Shown here: positions 16,981 to 25,517 of the stretch, piece by piece
Layout: each line of letters begins with the position of its first letter
How positions within the stretch are numbered: the first letter of the stretch is position 1
Source of the DNA: Flavobacterium yafengii
Lineage (GTDB): Bacteria; Bacteroidota; Bacteroidia; Flavobacteriales; Flavobacteriaceae
Reading direction: 5' to 3'
DNA length: 64,000 bases
NCBI RefSeq assembly: GCF_030010375.1
Contig: NZ_JASCRY010000004.1
Coordinates: 186,001 to 250,000, forward strand
The notes under the pieces: model-generated
What the model saw: only the letters and a program-made list of their open reading frames with translations
Told to the model about the DNA's origin: nothing
Database searches by the model: none
Made by a program: the position numbers and the translations under genes

Positions 16981-18177
16981 TTAATATAAAAATCCAAACA
17001 GCCATAATGGGATTTTGTTCTGAAAACCATACTCAATATCGTCGGCTGCGATGAAGGCGTTTTCAATACCTTCAATTTGTTTCACCGACTTATCCTTTCC
17101 TCCAATTTCAAAAGAGTATAAATCATTTACAAAAAAATCAATTTTTTCGTGATGACTCAACTTATTTTTATACCCCAATTGATTTGCAAAAAAGTTCTCT
17201 CTAGCGTTCCCAACATTAGCTTTTGACGGGGAAAGTGTAAACATTAAATTGGTGTTTTCTAAATAAATCTTAGCTGGTTTTTGCAATTTCACACTTCCTT
17301 TAGCTTCTTTTCGCAAGTTAATGGTCAAACCTACTTCTTCTAAATAATGTAGGTAAGTCATTAAAGTAGTTCTATTTATACCAATTTTATCACTTAAATT
17401 ACTCACATTAGGTATAAAAGGAACCGATTCAGAGATTATAGCCAACAATTGTTTGATTTTTGGAACAAAGCCCAAATCAACACCTCGCAATAAAGGCAAC
17501 TCAATTTCAAGCATCATATTAATTACCTCTTCTAATCGTTGCTCATACAAATCAGGCTCTTCTTTATAAAATGGATAATATCCATACTTCAAATAACTTT
17601 CAAAATACTGAAATGGCTTTACCCTACCATTTATCGATGTCGCAATCTTTGAGTGATTTTTCAAAATAGCTTCCAACGATACTTTATCGAACTTTTGCCC
17701 AGTTTCCATTTCAAGATACTCCCTAAAAGACAGACCTTGCATATAATAAACAATTGCCCTGCGACTCAAATCAGCCCGAGCATTCAATATTTCCAACAAT
17801 GAAGAACCCGTAAACACCACTTTCAACTCAGCGTGGTCGTCATAAATATTTTTTAGTTCCTGAGCCCAATTCCCGTACTTATGAACTTCATCTAAAAACA
17901 GGTACTTACCCCCATTTCTCACAAAATCATCTGCCAAACCAACCAAAGTCCTATCTTTAAAACCAAAAGTATCTAAACTAACATACAACGACTCCTCTAA
18001 TTTATCACTAAAATTAAGCTTCATATACTGCAGAAGTAGCGTTGTTTTCCCAACCCCTCTAGCACCTTTAATCCCTATTAAACGAGCATTCCAATTGACA
18101 TCATCAATAAAGCTCCTAACAAAATTAGTTTCAACTCGCTGTAGTTTCTTGCTATATTTTCTAAATAAATCTTCCAT
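16981..18177 (-). CDS. AAA ATPase with DUF4143-like C-terminus (COG1373-type)
   Basis: 398 residues. Walker A GARGVGKTT (about residues 39-47), Walker B YLFLDEVHK (about 93-101), sensor VVFTGSS, and a C-terminal winged-helix and nuclease-like region (ENFFANQLG, FFVNDLYSFEIGGKDKS). Proteins of this type are widespread in bacteria with uncertain roles and often behave as accessory or defence-related genes. It interrupts the rhamnose genes between rmlC and rmlD. Its start codon is two bases from an 18-bp perfect palindrome that overlaps the likely promoter, suggesting self-contained regulation. No link to polysaccharide synthesis is evident. Confidence 0.82.
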   Translation of the reverse strand: MEDLFRKYSKKLQRVETNFVRSFIDDVNWNARLIGIKGARGVGKTTLLLQYMKLNFSDKLEESLYVSLDTFGFKDRTLVGLADDFVRNGGKYLFLDEVHKYGNWAQELKNIYDDHAELKVVFTGSSLLEILNARADLSRRAIVYYMQGLSFREYLEMETGQKFDKVSLEAILKNHSKIATSINGRVKPFQYFESYLKYGYYPFYKEEPDLYEQRLEEVINMMLEIELPLLRGVDLGFVPKIKQLLAIISESVPFIPNVSNLSDKIGINRTTLMTYLHYLEEVGLTINLRKEAKGSVKLQKPAKIYLENTNLMFTLSPSKANVGNARENFFANQLGYKNKLSHHEKIDFFVNDLYSFEIGGKDKSVKQIEGIENAFIAADDIEYGFQNKIPLWLFGFLY

Positions 18178-18179
18178 AA

Positions 18180-18203
18180 TGTATAGTTAACTATACAAAA
18201 ATA
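18180..18203 (-). promoter_or_regulatory. Perfect 18-bp palindrome overlapping a TAnnTTTG box
   Basis: TGTATAGTTAACTATACA (18180-18197) is a perfect palindrome two bases before the ATPase ATG. On the minus strand it is directly preceded by TATTTTTG (18203-18196), a TAnnTTTG box, so the palindrome covers the expected transcription start. This is a typical repressor position. The remaining gap to rmlC (18204-18417) shows nothing else. Confidence 0.65.
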
Positions 18204-18417
18204 ATCATATTTTGCATAACACACTGCGCAAAAATCAAGATATTTCGCATAGTACTCTAAACAAAACCATACAACCTACTGCGTGCTACTAATTGTATCT
18301 GTTCTGTCCAAAACTCAAAAAGTACTTGTTTTTGTTCACTACACAGTATAAAATTATTTATTTTTTGCATGTCTACAATACAAAAAGCAACCAAAAACCA
18401 TAACAGATAACTCTACC

Positions 18418-18966
18418 TTAAAACGTACTATTACAACTGGCAAAATCAGGCAAAATAAGATCTTTATCAGATACAATCGCATCTTTCAAATCCATTCCCC
18501 AGTCTATATTCAATTGGGCATCATCAAATCGAATACCGCCTTCACTTTGCTTATTATAATACTGGTCGCATTTATACAACACCACAGCAGTTTCACTAAT
18601 AACGGAGAAGCCATGGGCAAACCCGTGAGGAACCAACAATTGTTTTTTATTCTCGGCGGATAGAAGAACGGAAAAGTGTTTCCCATAAGTTGGCGAATCC
18701 TTTCGCAAATCAACCGTTATATCTATAATTTCTCCTTGCAGTACACGTACGAGTTTCGTTTGTGCAAAAGGCGGATTTTGGTAATGCAAGCCTCGCAAAG
18801 TACCTTTTTTCGAAAAAGACTGATTGTCTTGAACAAAATCAATACTAATCCCTAAATCGCTAAATTTGCTTTTGTTATAAGCCTCAAAAAAATAACCCCT
18901 CGCATCTTCAAAAACGCTAGGGGAAATCAGTACTAAATCTTTTATAAAAGTTTGTTCTATATTCAT
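18418..18966 (-). CDS. rmlC: dTDP-4-dehydrorhamnose 3,5-epimerase RmlC
   Basis: 182 residues, normal for the cupin-fold RmlC family: SVFEDARGYFFEAYN, the substrate-binding GTLRGLHYQNPP with the catalytic His, KLVRVLQGEIIDITVDLRK, and LLVPHGFAHGF. It epimerises dTDP-4-keto-6-deoxyglucose before RmlD. It is separated from rmlD by the ATPase gene and follows the PglE-like gene on the same strand. Confidence 0.96.
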   Translation of the reverse strand: MNIEQTFIKDLVLISPSVFEDARGYFFEAYNKSKFSDLGISIDFVQDNQSFSKKGTLRGLHYQNPPFAQTKLVRVLQGEIIDITVDLRKDSPTYGKHFSVLLSAENKKQLLVPHGFAHGFSVISETAVVLYKCDQYYNKQSEGGIRFDDAQLNIDWGMDLKDAIVSDKDLILPDFASCNSTF

Positions 18967-19017
18967 AGTATTAATAAATGAGATACAATAACCATAATAA
19001 ATACAATTAAAATTATT

Positions 19018-20163
19018 TTATGCTGTAGTAAAAAACTCACGTATCACTGCCGAAATCCTGTCTCTTTCTTCATCCGTAAGATTAGAGCCGGAGGGAAGAC
19101 ATAACCCTCTTTCAAATAAGGTTTCAGATACAATACCTCCGTAGTAGGGGTACTTCTCAAAAACAGGCTGCAAATGCATCGGTTTCCACAAAGGACGACA
19201 TTCAATATTAGCGACTTCAAAAGCCAATCGCAAAGTTTCTCTACTAATTCCTTTCAGTGCATTAGGTTCCACCACAATAGCACTCAGCCAATAATTAGCA
19301 AAATAATCATCATTTGGAGCTGTAAAAACAGTTACCAAATCAATAGCTGAAAATAAATCTACATAAAAAGAATGCATCTTTCTGCGTAAGACAACATGGT
19401 CATCTAATACTTCCATTTGTCCGCGACCAATCCCTGCACAAATATTACTCATTCTGTAGTTGTATCCTATTTCACTGTGCTGGTAATGCGGAGCATCATC
19501 TCTCGATTGGGTCGCAAAAAATACCGCTCTGTCTTTCAACGCCTTCGTTCGAGTAACAATAGCACCTCCTCCGGAAGTGGTGATAATTTTATTCCCATTA
19601 AAGGATAAAACCCCAATATCGCCGAAAGTACCACATTGTTGCCCTTTATAAGAACTCCCCAAAGCCTCCGCACTGTCTTCCAGTATTGGAATGCCATATT
19701 TATCGGCTATAGTCCTAATTTCATCAATTCTATACGGTACTCCATACAAATGCACCGCAATAATCGCTTTAGGCATTTTTCCTGTAGCAATGCGGTCTAA
19801 TATAGCTTCTTCTAAAGCAAGTGGACATAAATTCCAGGTGTCCATTTCACTGTCAATAAATACAGGAATTGCTCCAAGATATAATATCGGATTGGCCGAA
19901 GCCGAAAAAGTCATACTCTGGCAAAGCACTTCATCTCCAGCCTGAACTCCTAATAGAATCAGTCCTAAATGAATGGCCGCTGTCCCAGAACTTAAAGCGC
20001 CTACATGAGCTTCATTTCCTAAATAATGCTCTAAATCCTGTTCCAAACCATTTACATTAGGTCCCAATGGTGCCACCCAGTTGGCGTCAAATGCTTCTTG
20101 TACAAATTTTTGTTCAGTTCCTCCCATGTGCGGTGAGGATAGCCATATTTTTGGATTATTCAT
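19018..20163 (-). CDS. pglE: PglE-type UDP-4-amino-sugar aminotransferase (DegT/DnrJ/EryC1/StrS)
   Basis: 381 residues, fold-type I PLP enzyme. MNNPKIWLSSPHMGGTEQKFVQ, the ALSSGTAAIHLGL block, PILEDSAEALGSSYKGQQCG and FNGNKIITTSGGGA with the PLP lysine near residue 186 match the PglE subgroup. It would transfer an amine from glutamate to C4 of UDP-4-keto-6-deoxy-GlcNAc made by the PglF-like enzyme. Its start is 2 bp from the stop of the PglD-like gene. Alternative: another C4 aminotransferase giving the galacto epimer. Confidence 0.88.
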   Translation of the reverse strand: MNNPKIWLSSPHMGGTEQKFVQEAFDANWVAPLGPNVNGLEQDLEHYLGNEAHVGALSSGTAAIHLGLILLGVQAGDEVLCQSMTFSASANPILYLGAIPVFIDSEMDTWNLCPLALEEAILDRIATGKMPKAIIAVHLYGVPYRIDEIRTIADKYGIPILEDSAEALGSSYKGQQCGTFGDIGVLSFNGNKIITTSGGGAIVTRTKALKDRAVFFATQSRDDAPHYQHSEIGYNYRMSNICAGIGRGQMEVLDDHVVLRRKMHSFYVDLFSAIDLVTVFTAPNDDYFANYWLSAIVVEPNALKGISRETLRLAFEVANIECRPLWKPMHLQPVFEKYPYYGGIVSETLFERGLCLPSGSNLTDEERDRISAVIREFFTTA

Positions 20164-20165
20164 TT

Positions 20166-20816
20166 TTAAAATATTTTTTTAGCAGGGTTACCAAAATAAG
20201 TACCCTCTTGTTTTATTGATTTTAAAACCACAGAGCCAGCTCCAATTCTTGTGTTATCTGGAATTTTAACGCCAGGAAGTATTACAGCATTAGACCCAAT
20301 AAAAACATTTTTACCAATTATTGCTCCACCACCAATATCGACATTAGCCATAATACTTGTGAAATCACCAATATGAACATCATGTCCAATTTGTGATCCA
20401 TTATTAATAAAAACCAAATCTCCAATTATTGAGTCACAAGACAAAATGGAATAAGGAAGCATTACTAATCCTTTACCAAAACTTGTTCTTTCACCAATAA
20501 AAGTAGACTCGTGTATATAATTTGAAATTTGGACATTTGAATTAATAGCTTTTTCCAAAAGATTTTTCTTTGTTTCGACGTTTGAAATAGCAAAAATTAC
20601 AGATTGACTATTCTTAACCAAATCCAAATCTACTTTACCTAAAATTCTAAAATCAGTTTCATAACTGTCTAAAGCGTTCAAATTGTCATCTAAAAAACCT
20701 ATGATTTTTGTGTTTAACTTCTGTTTTGAAGTATTATGCCAACTCACAATTTCACGAGCAAGCCCTCCAGCACCAATAATAATAACTTCTAAATTATTGA
20801 ATTGAGTATCCTCCAT
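20166..20816 (-). CDS. pglD: PglD/NeuD-type left-handed beta-helix N-acyltransferase
   Basis: 216 residues. The N-terminal nucleotide-sugar fold (VIIIGAGGLAREIVSW, FLDDN) is followed by hexapeptide repeats (IIGDLVFINNGSQIGHDVHI, VDIGGGAIIGKNVFIGSNAV). The catalytic His lies in QIGHDV. Classical PglD uses acetyl-CoA to acetylate the C4 amine of the UDP-diamino sugar. Here the gene overlaps the reductase gene by 23 bp and is followed upstream by a KASIII/ACP cassette, so the donor may be a special acyl-ACP rather than acetyl-CoA. Donor is inference; fold and sugar type are well supported. Confidence 0.85.
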   Translation of the reverse strand: MEDTQFNNLEVIIIGAGGLAREIVSWHNTSKQKLNTKIIGFLDDNLNALDSYETDFRILGKVDLDLVKNSQSVIFAISNVETKKNLLEKAINSNVQISNYIHESTFIGERTSFGKGLVMLPYSILSCDSIIGDLVFINNGSQIGHDVHIGDFTSIMANVDIGGGAIIGKNVFIGSNAVILPGVKIPDNTRIGAGSVVLKSIKQEGTYFGNPAKKIF

Positions 20817-21525
20817 CTATTTTTATATTTTGACCTGTTATCCACTTACTATTATCTGACAAAAGAAAAACTAATATTGGTATTACATCACTAACCTCTC
20901 CTATTCCCAGAGGATGCATATTCTTTATTCTGTCTATATTGTCTTCATCTATCAGTTCAAACAGTTTTTTTGTCATTGGAGTATTAACAACACCTGGAGC
21001 AATTGAATTAACCCTAATTTTACGTTTTGCCAATTCTAATGCAGCAGATTTAACAACACCCAAAATAGCTGCCTTAGTTCCACAGTAGCCTATTTTTCCT
21101 GGTTGACCTAATTCACCCATTACGGATGAAATAAAAACTACACTTGCTGATTCATTACTATATTTCTTTTTAGAAAAATAACGCAATAATTCAATTCCAG
21201 AGAAGACATTAATCTTAAATATATTCTCTATTTTTTCAGGTACATATAAGCTTATTGGCACTGTTTCTTCCATCCCTGCACAATGAACAAATCCGTCAAA
21301 TTTTTCTTGATTTAAATTTGTATCAAATAAATTTCCATAGTCTTCAAATTTATTCAAATCTAGTGCTACAAAAACAAACAGCTTATTTTTTATTAGATGT
21401 TCCACTTTATTACTATCTCTGCCGATAGCTATTACTTCGCAAGCATTCGCTAACAAATACTCACATAAAGCTAAGCCTATTCCTGATGTAGCCCCGGTAA
21501 CTAAAATTTTTTTTTTACTTATCAT
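20794..21525 (-). CDS. SDR-family oxidoreductase, putative 3-ketoacyl-ACP reductase of the first acyl cassette
   Basis: 243 residues of classical SDR type: TGATSGIGLALCEYLL (NADP motif), FVHCAGMEETVPIS, VVFISSVMGELG, YCGTKAAILG (Tyr-x3-Lys), NSIAPGVVNTPM and the FabG-like C-terminus ITGQNIKIDGGYSIQ. The pattern fits FabG-type ketoreductases. It lies in a tightly packed run with two KASIII genes and an ACP, overlapping its neighbours by 11 and 23 bp, so it most likely reduces the ketoacyl-ACP they make. A role on the sugar is the alternative. Confidence 0.82.
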   Translation of the reverse strand: MISKKKILVTGATSGIGLALCEYLLANACEVIAIGRDSNKVEHLIKNKLFVFVALDLNKFEDYGNLFDTNLNQEKFDGFVHCAGMEETVPISLYVPEKIENIFKINVFSGIELLRYFSKKKYSNESASVVFISSVMGELGQPGKIGYCGTKAAILGVVKSAALELAKRKIRVNSIAPGVVNTPMTKKLFELIDEDNIDRIKNMHPLGIGEVSDVIPILVFLLSDNSKWITGQNIKIDGGYSIQ

Positions 21526-22600
21526 TAATCATGTATGATTTATATACAGCCTGAAAATGTTCTACTCTTTTTTCTTCATCACTCAATTCTCCATCATGAT
21601 GAGCAAATTTAGCACCTATATGAACTTGTTGGCAAATCACTTTATCTTCATCAAAAACCTGTCTATTAAAATCAATTAATGATTTTTCAAAAATAGATTC
21701 TAAATCTTTACTATTTCCATCATTTTTATTTTTAGAAATAAATACAAAACTCTTGAAATTTGTATTGTTATGATCTGTTGGAGTTATCAGAGACAAATTA
21801 AAAGATACACCATACGTAGATGAAATCAACAGGTTAGGATAAATTAAAATGTGCTTATATCCATTAATTTTATACGCTCTATCTTGATATGGCCTATGGA
21901 TTTTAGCTTGTCTTCCTTCGTTTTCTAATTTGTTTAAGGTTGCATCCCAACTAGAATGTTTGCCTTTAAACTCAAAATCTAACCCTTCAGGCCCCATCTT
22001 ATATAAAGTGTCGGCATGAATTAATGCCACATGATAACTTTCAAGAGTATTCTCTACAACAATCTTCCAGTTTGCAACAATATCAATTTCATTTAAATCA
22101 ATTTGTTTTCCAAAATTATTTGAAATTGTAGCAACCTCATGGTAAAAATCTCCTAAAAAATCTTGTAAGGAATGCGAGTCTTTATTTAAATTTGCAAAAA
22201 CTAAATTTCCACAAATTTCTATTTTATACTCCTCTAGTTTAAGACAAACGACCTCTTCTTTTGTAAAACTAAAAAGAGGTTTTTTAGGAATTCCCGCAGG
22301 AATACCTTTTTCATTGTAAGCCCATCCGTGATAAGGACACATTAACGGTCTATTGCCTTTATCTTCGTTTTGTATAATCGAATGTCTGTGAGAGCAAACA
22401 TTTTTGAAAGCCCTTAAATGTCCTTTTAAATTTTGAATGACAACTGGGATACTAGCAATGGTAATGGTCACAAAATCATTTACATTTTCAAAGTCAGTCA
22501 AAAAACCAACAAAGTTCCATTCTTTTGAAAATAACAATTCGTTTTCTTTTAAATATACTTCTTCTGAGTTGTATTCAAAAGGTTTGATAAGTGCCTTCAT
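21515..22600 (-). CDS. Rieske non-heme iron oxygenase in the acyl cassette
   Basis: 361 residues. The Rieske [2Fe-2S] site CSHRHSI...MCPYHGWAYN (CxH and CxxH, about residues 68-92) is followed by a C-terminal catalytic domain with the mononuclear iron motif NTLESYHVALIH (N-x2-E-x2-H-x4-H, about residues 181-192). The architecture is that of ring-hydroxylating or choline/carnitine-type oxygenase alpha subunits. No ferredoxin or reductase partner is in the window. The gene ends 1 bp before the KASIII gene and overlaps the reductase gene by 11 bp, so it is part of the acyl cassette. It may hydroxylate or oxidise the acyl chain or the sugar; substrate unknown. Confidence 0.9.
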   Translation of the reverse strand: MKALIKPFEYNSEEVYLKENELLFSKEWNFVGFLTDFENVNDFVTITIASIPVVIQNLKGHLRAFKNVCSHRHSIIQNEDKGNRPLMCPYHGWAYNEKGIPAGIPKKPLFSFTKEEVVCLKLEEYKIEICGNLVFANLNKDSHSLQDFLGDFYHEVATISNNFGKQIDLNEIDIVANWKIVVENTLESYHVALIHADTLYKMGPEGLDFEFKGKHSSWDATLNKLENEGRQAKIHRPYQDRAYKINGYKHILIYPNLLISSTYGVSFNLSLITPTDHNNTNFKSFVFISKNKNDGNSKDLESIFEKSLIDFNRQVFDEDKVICQQVHIGAKFAHHDGELSDEEKRVEHFQAVYKSYMINDK

Positions 22601-23656
22601 TTAATATATTTTTAATGAAAATATTTTTGTTTCCGAAAGATTTAATACACAATTCCCCCAATTAAGGCCAGAACCATATCCGCTCATAAGCACATTAGAA
22701 TGATCTTTTAGCTTATCTGAATTGGATGTTATTAGTAACGGAATTGAAACACCACTAGTATTTCCAAATTCATTAATATTTATTAGCATTTTTTCAGAAC
22801 CAACTTCTAGTTTATTTGCTATCTGCCTAATTATAAATCGATTGGATTGGTGTAATAAAAAAAAATCTATATCGCTCTTTTTGATTCTAGACTGTTCAAG
22901 CAATAATTCAATACTAGGTGCAATTTCTCTAAGTGTAAAATCAAAAACCCTTGGGCCATCCATTTTTAAATTTAACTTATTCTTCTCATTGCCTTTATCA
23001 TCTACTGTAACTTCAAAACTATTTTGAGTTAGTATATTTCTATATCCTCCATCTGGAATTTCAATAGCATCTGCGTTTTGACCATCTGAGAAAAAATTAA
23101 AAAAAGATTCAACTTTGCTATCTTCATTATTTTCTATAAGCACAGCCGCCGCACCATCACCAAATAGCATTGTAGTACTTCGATCTTTTTTGGAAAGTAT
23201 TTTAGATAAAGTTTCTGCAATTATAAACAATACTTTACCTCCTTTTTTTAAGGATTTCGCTAATGCAAAAGAAGTACTAAGTCCCTGAATAAAACCAGCA
23301 CAACCCGCATTAATATCTAAACATAAAATCTCTTTGTTTAATTTCAATCGATCTTGTAAAATATTTGATGTAAAAGGTATTTTATAATCAGGTGTTTGGC
23401 TTAAAAAAATAAGACATCTTATTTCTGACTTATCTAAGTCATAATTTTCTAGCAAATCAACAGCAGCTTTGTAACCCAAATCGGAAGCCGTTACATCTTT
23501 GCTCACCCATCTTCTTTCTTTTATACCAACTGTTTTTTCAAAAAGTCTTAATTCTTTTCCAGAAAGGATTTCTCCAAAAAAATCATTTTCAATTACATTT
23601 TTTGGAACGCAACTAGCAATAGCCGATATTTTAACACCTGAAAATTTTTGATACAT
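22601..23656 (-). CDS. 3-oxoacyl-ACP synthase III (FabH-like), first of two
   Basis: 351 residues. All three catalytic residues are present: Cys in DINAGCAGFIQG (about 115), His in LLHQSNRF (about 272) and Asn in EFGNTSG (about 302). KGGKVLFIIAETLSKI and MLFGDGAAAVLI are family landmarks. KASIII enzymes condense a CoA- or ACP-bound starter with malonyl-ACP. It lies next to a dedicated ACP and a second KASIII only about 30 percent alike by eye, so it probably carries out one of two chain-extension steps. Confidence 0.92.
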   Translation of the reverse strand: MYQKFSGVKISAIASCVPKNVIENDFFGEILSGKELRLFEKTVGIKERRWVSKDVTASDLGYKAAVDLLENYDLDKSEIRCLIFLSQTPDYKIPFTSNILQDRLKLNKEILCLDINAGCAGFIQGLSTSFALAKSLKKGGKVLFIIAETLSKILSKKDRSTTMLFGDGAAAVLIENNEDSKVESFFNFFSDGQNADAIEIPDGGYRNILTQNSFEVTVDDKGNEKNKLNLKMDGPRVFDFTLREIAPSIELLLEQSRIKKSDIDFFLLHQSNRFIIRQIANKLEVGSEKMLININEFGNTSGVSIPLLITSNSDKLKDHSNVLMSGYGSGLNWGNCVLNLSETKIFSLKIY

Positions 23657-23658
23657 AT

Positions 23659-23889
23659 TTAGTTAAATTTATCTAGTCCAATCATTTCAATTAAAGATTC
23701 AACTGTTGTAATGTTTTTAATACTGTCTGCATTTAGTGTAACAGCAAATTCATTTGAAACGTAACCAATCAATAACATAGCTGCCATAGAATCCCACTCC
23801 TCTAAATCTTTAAGATTTGTAGTCGTTTCTAAAGTCGTTTCTATTTCTAGTTCTTCTTGTAAACCGCTGATAAAATCATCTTTTTTCAT
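23659..23889 (-). CDS. Acyl carrier protein of the first acyl cassette
   Basis: 76 residues, acidic and helical. The phosphopantetheine serine is in EEWDSMAAMLLI (Ser about 34), matching the DS(L/M) motif. It differs strongly from housekeeping AcpP and sits between two KASIII genes with gaps of only 2 and 10 bp. It should carry the growing acyl chain that the PglD-like enzyme then transfers. Confidence 0.9.
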   Translation of the reverse strand: MKKDDFISGLQEELEIETTLETTTNLKDLEEWDSMAAMLLIGYVSNEFAVTLNADSIKNITTVESLIEMIGLDKFN

Positions 23890-23899
23890 AATGCAATAT

Positions 23900-24904
23900 T
23901 TATAATTTATTATTTATTTTTATTAATCCTCCTGACCATGATAAACCAACTCCAAATCCTACGATAATTACTGAAGACTCATCAAGGATTGATTGACTAT
24001 ATTTTTTTAAAGCTATTGGTATTGTACAGGAAACCGTATTTCCACCGTCTTCTAAATCTACAAAAAAGTTTTCTTTCGATGCTTTTAATCTCTTTCTCAT
24101 AAAATTAAGCATAAAGGCATTGGCTTGATGAAAAACGAACTGACTTATGTCTTCAACATTCAAATTATTTTTATGCAAAACTTCTTTAGTGAAATTTGGA
24201 ATTACTTCGTTGGTAAAATTGAATACTTCAGGACCATCCATATACAAATGGTTGTCAGTATAGATATTATTAGTTCCATAACTAATTTCTTCGGCATTGG
24301 GGTTATATGAAAATTTACTTCCTCCATTTTTAACAATCAATTTATCATAACCAGAGCCATCTGTACCAAACAGAAATTCTCCAACACCCTCTTTTTTATC
24401 AAATGAAATCAAAGTGGCAGTAGCAGCATCACCAAAAATAGCACGATTAGATCGATCAAGAGGATGTAGATATTTTGAATACGTTTCTGAAGTAACTAAT
24501 AAAATATTTTTTGCTTGGTTTGAATTAATCAAAGCTTTAGCCAGACTTATCCCATAAGTATAACCTGAACAGCCCAAATTAAAATCTAAAGCTCCTATAT
24601 TTTTTGACAATCCTAATTTATCTTGAAGAATACATGCCGTAGTAGGTAATACATACTCTGGACTTTGCGTACAATAAAGCACATAATCTATAGCATCCTT
24701 ACTAAATCTTAAAAAAAGTTTTTCGCAAGCTTTAATTGCTAAGTCCAATGCGGTTTCGTTTTCATCTACCCAATACCTATTTTTTATACCAACTTTTTCT
24801 TCAAATTTAGTAAAATCATAATCAGGAAATTGATTAGATAAATCTGTATTAGTAATTTTATTATTCGGATATATGTACTCAATAGCTTTTATAATAGCTC
24901 CCAT
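23900..24904 (-). CDS. 3-oxoacyl-ACP synthase III (FabH-like), second of two
   Basis: 334 residues. Catalytic Cys in DFNLGCSGYTYG (about 109), His in FVFHQANAFML (about 259) and Asn in EDGGNTVSC (about 289). It resembles the KASIII at 37130-38137 of the second cassette (shared NLxCSGYxxGL and LDLAIKA segments) more than its own neighbour. With the first KASIII it could make two successive condensations, giving a C6 chain from acetyl-CoA and two malonyl units. Confidence 0.92.
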   Translation of the reverse strand: MGAIIKAIEYIYPNNKITNTDLSNQFPDYDFTKFEEKVGIKNRYWVDENETALDLAIKACEKLFLRFSKDAIDYVLYCTQSPEYVLPTTACILQDKLGLSKNIGALDFNLGCSGYTYGISLAKALINSNQAKNILLVTSETYSKYLHPLDRSNRAIFGDAATATLISFDKKEGVGEFLFGTDGSGYDKLIVKNGGSKFSYNPNAEEISYGTNNIYTDNHLYMDGPEVFNFTNEVIPNFTKEVLHKNNLNVEDISQFVFHQANAFMLNFMRKRLKASKENFFVDLEDGGNTVSCTIPIALKKYSQSILDESSVIIVGFGVGLSWSGGLIKINNKL

Positions 24905-24905
24905 T

Positions 24906-25517
24906 TTAATTCCCTTTAAATGCTTCAGTTGTTACCTGACCTTGCATATTTATACCTTCACTAACGAAAACTTTTTTTATTGTTAAAAAAAATATTTTCA
25001 CATCTAAAATAAAACTTATATGTTCTACATACCACACATCATATTCAAATTTTTTATCCCAAGATATGGCATTACGTCCATTAACTTGTGCCCAACCCGT
25101 AATTCCAGGCTTTACATCATGTCTTTTACTTTGAAATTCATTATACAAAGGCAAGTATTCCGGCAATAACGGCCTTGGCCCTATCAAACTCATATCGCCC
25201 TTTAGTACATTTAGCAATTGCGGAATTTCGTCTAATGAGGTTTTGCGTACAAAAGCGCCTATTTCGGTAAGACGTTCAGCATCAGATAATAAGTTACCAG
25301 TAGCATCTTTTTTATCATTCATCGTTTTAAACTTAATAATCTTAAAAACAGTACCATTTAAACCAGGGCGCAGTTGAAAGAAAAAAGGTTTGCCTTGATT
25401 AGCAAAATATAATCCAATGGTAAACATTACTAACAAAAGGCTTAATAAGCACAAACCCAATAAGGCTATAATAAAATCGATTATTCTTTTTAAAAAAAAT
25501 TTATACATTTCTCTCAA
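24906..25517 (-). CDS. pglC: PglC-type monotopic phosphoglycosyl transferase (initiating enzyme)
   Basis: 203 residues, the small PglC size rather than the large WbaP form. One re-entrant membrane helix ([19 protein letters not shown]), then [20 protein letters not shown], the catalytic Asp-Glu in [25 protein letters not shown] and [14 protein letters not shown]. The sequence strongly recalls Campylobacter PglC, which moves diNAcBac-1-phosphate from UDP onto undecaprenyl phosphate. With the PglF, E and D homologues here this defines the first sugar of the repeat unit. It overlaps the next glycosyltransferase gene by 17 bp. Confidence 0.92.
   Translation of the reverse strand: MREMYKFFLKRIIDFIIALLGLCLLSLLLVMFTIGLYFANQGKPFFFQLRPGLNGTVFKIIKFKTMNDKKDATGNLLSDAERLTEIGAFVRKTSLDEIPQLLNVLKGDMSLIGPRPLLPEYLPLYNEFQSKRHDVKPGITGWAQVNGRNAISWDKKFEYDVWYVEHISFILDVKIFFLTIKKVFVSEGINMQGQVTTEAFKGN

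Noticed and set aside
18204..18240. -33 TTTG partners for the TAnnTTTG boxes
   Set aside because: Candidate TTTG sequences upstream of the boxes at 18196 and 11576 are 25-26 bp away, longer than the usual spacing, so only the -7 boxes are reported.
20794..21525. The SDR as a nucleotide-sugar reductase
   Set aside because: Short classical SDR with a FabG-like end, placed among KASIII and ACP genes; sugar reductases of these pathways are normally extended SDRs. Kept only as an alternative.
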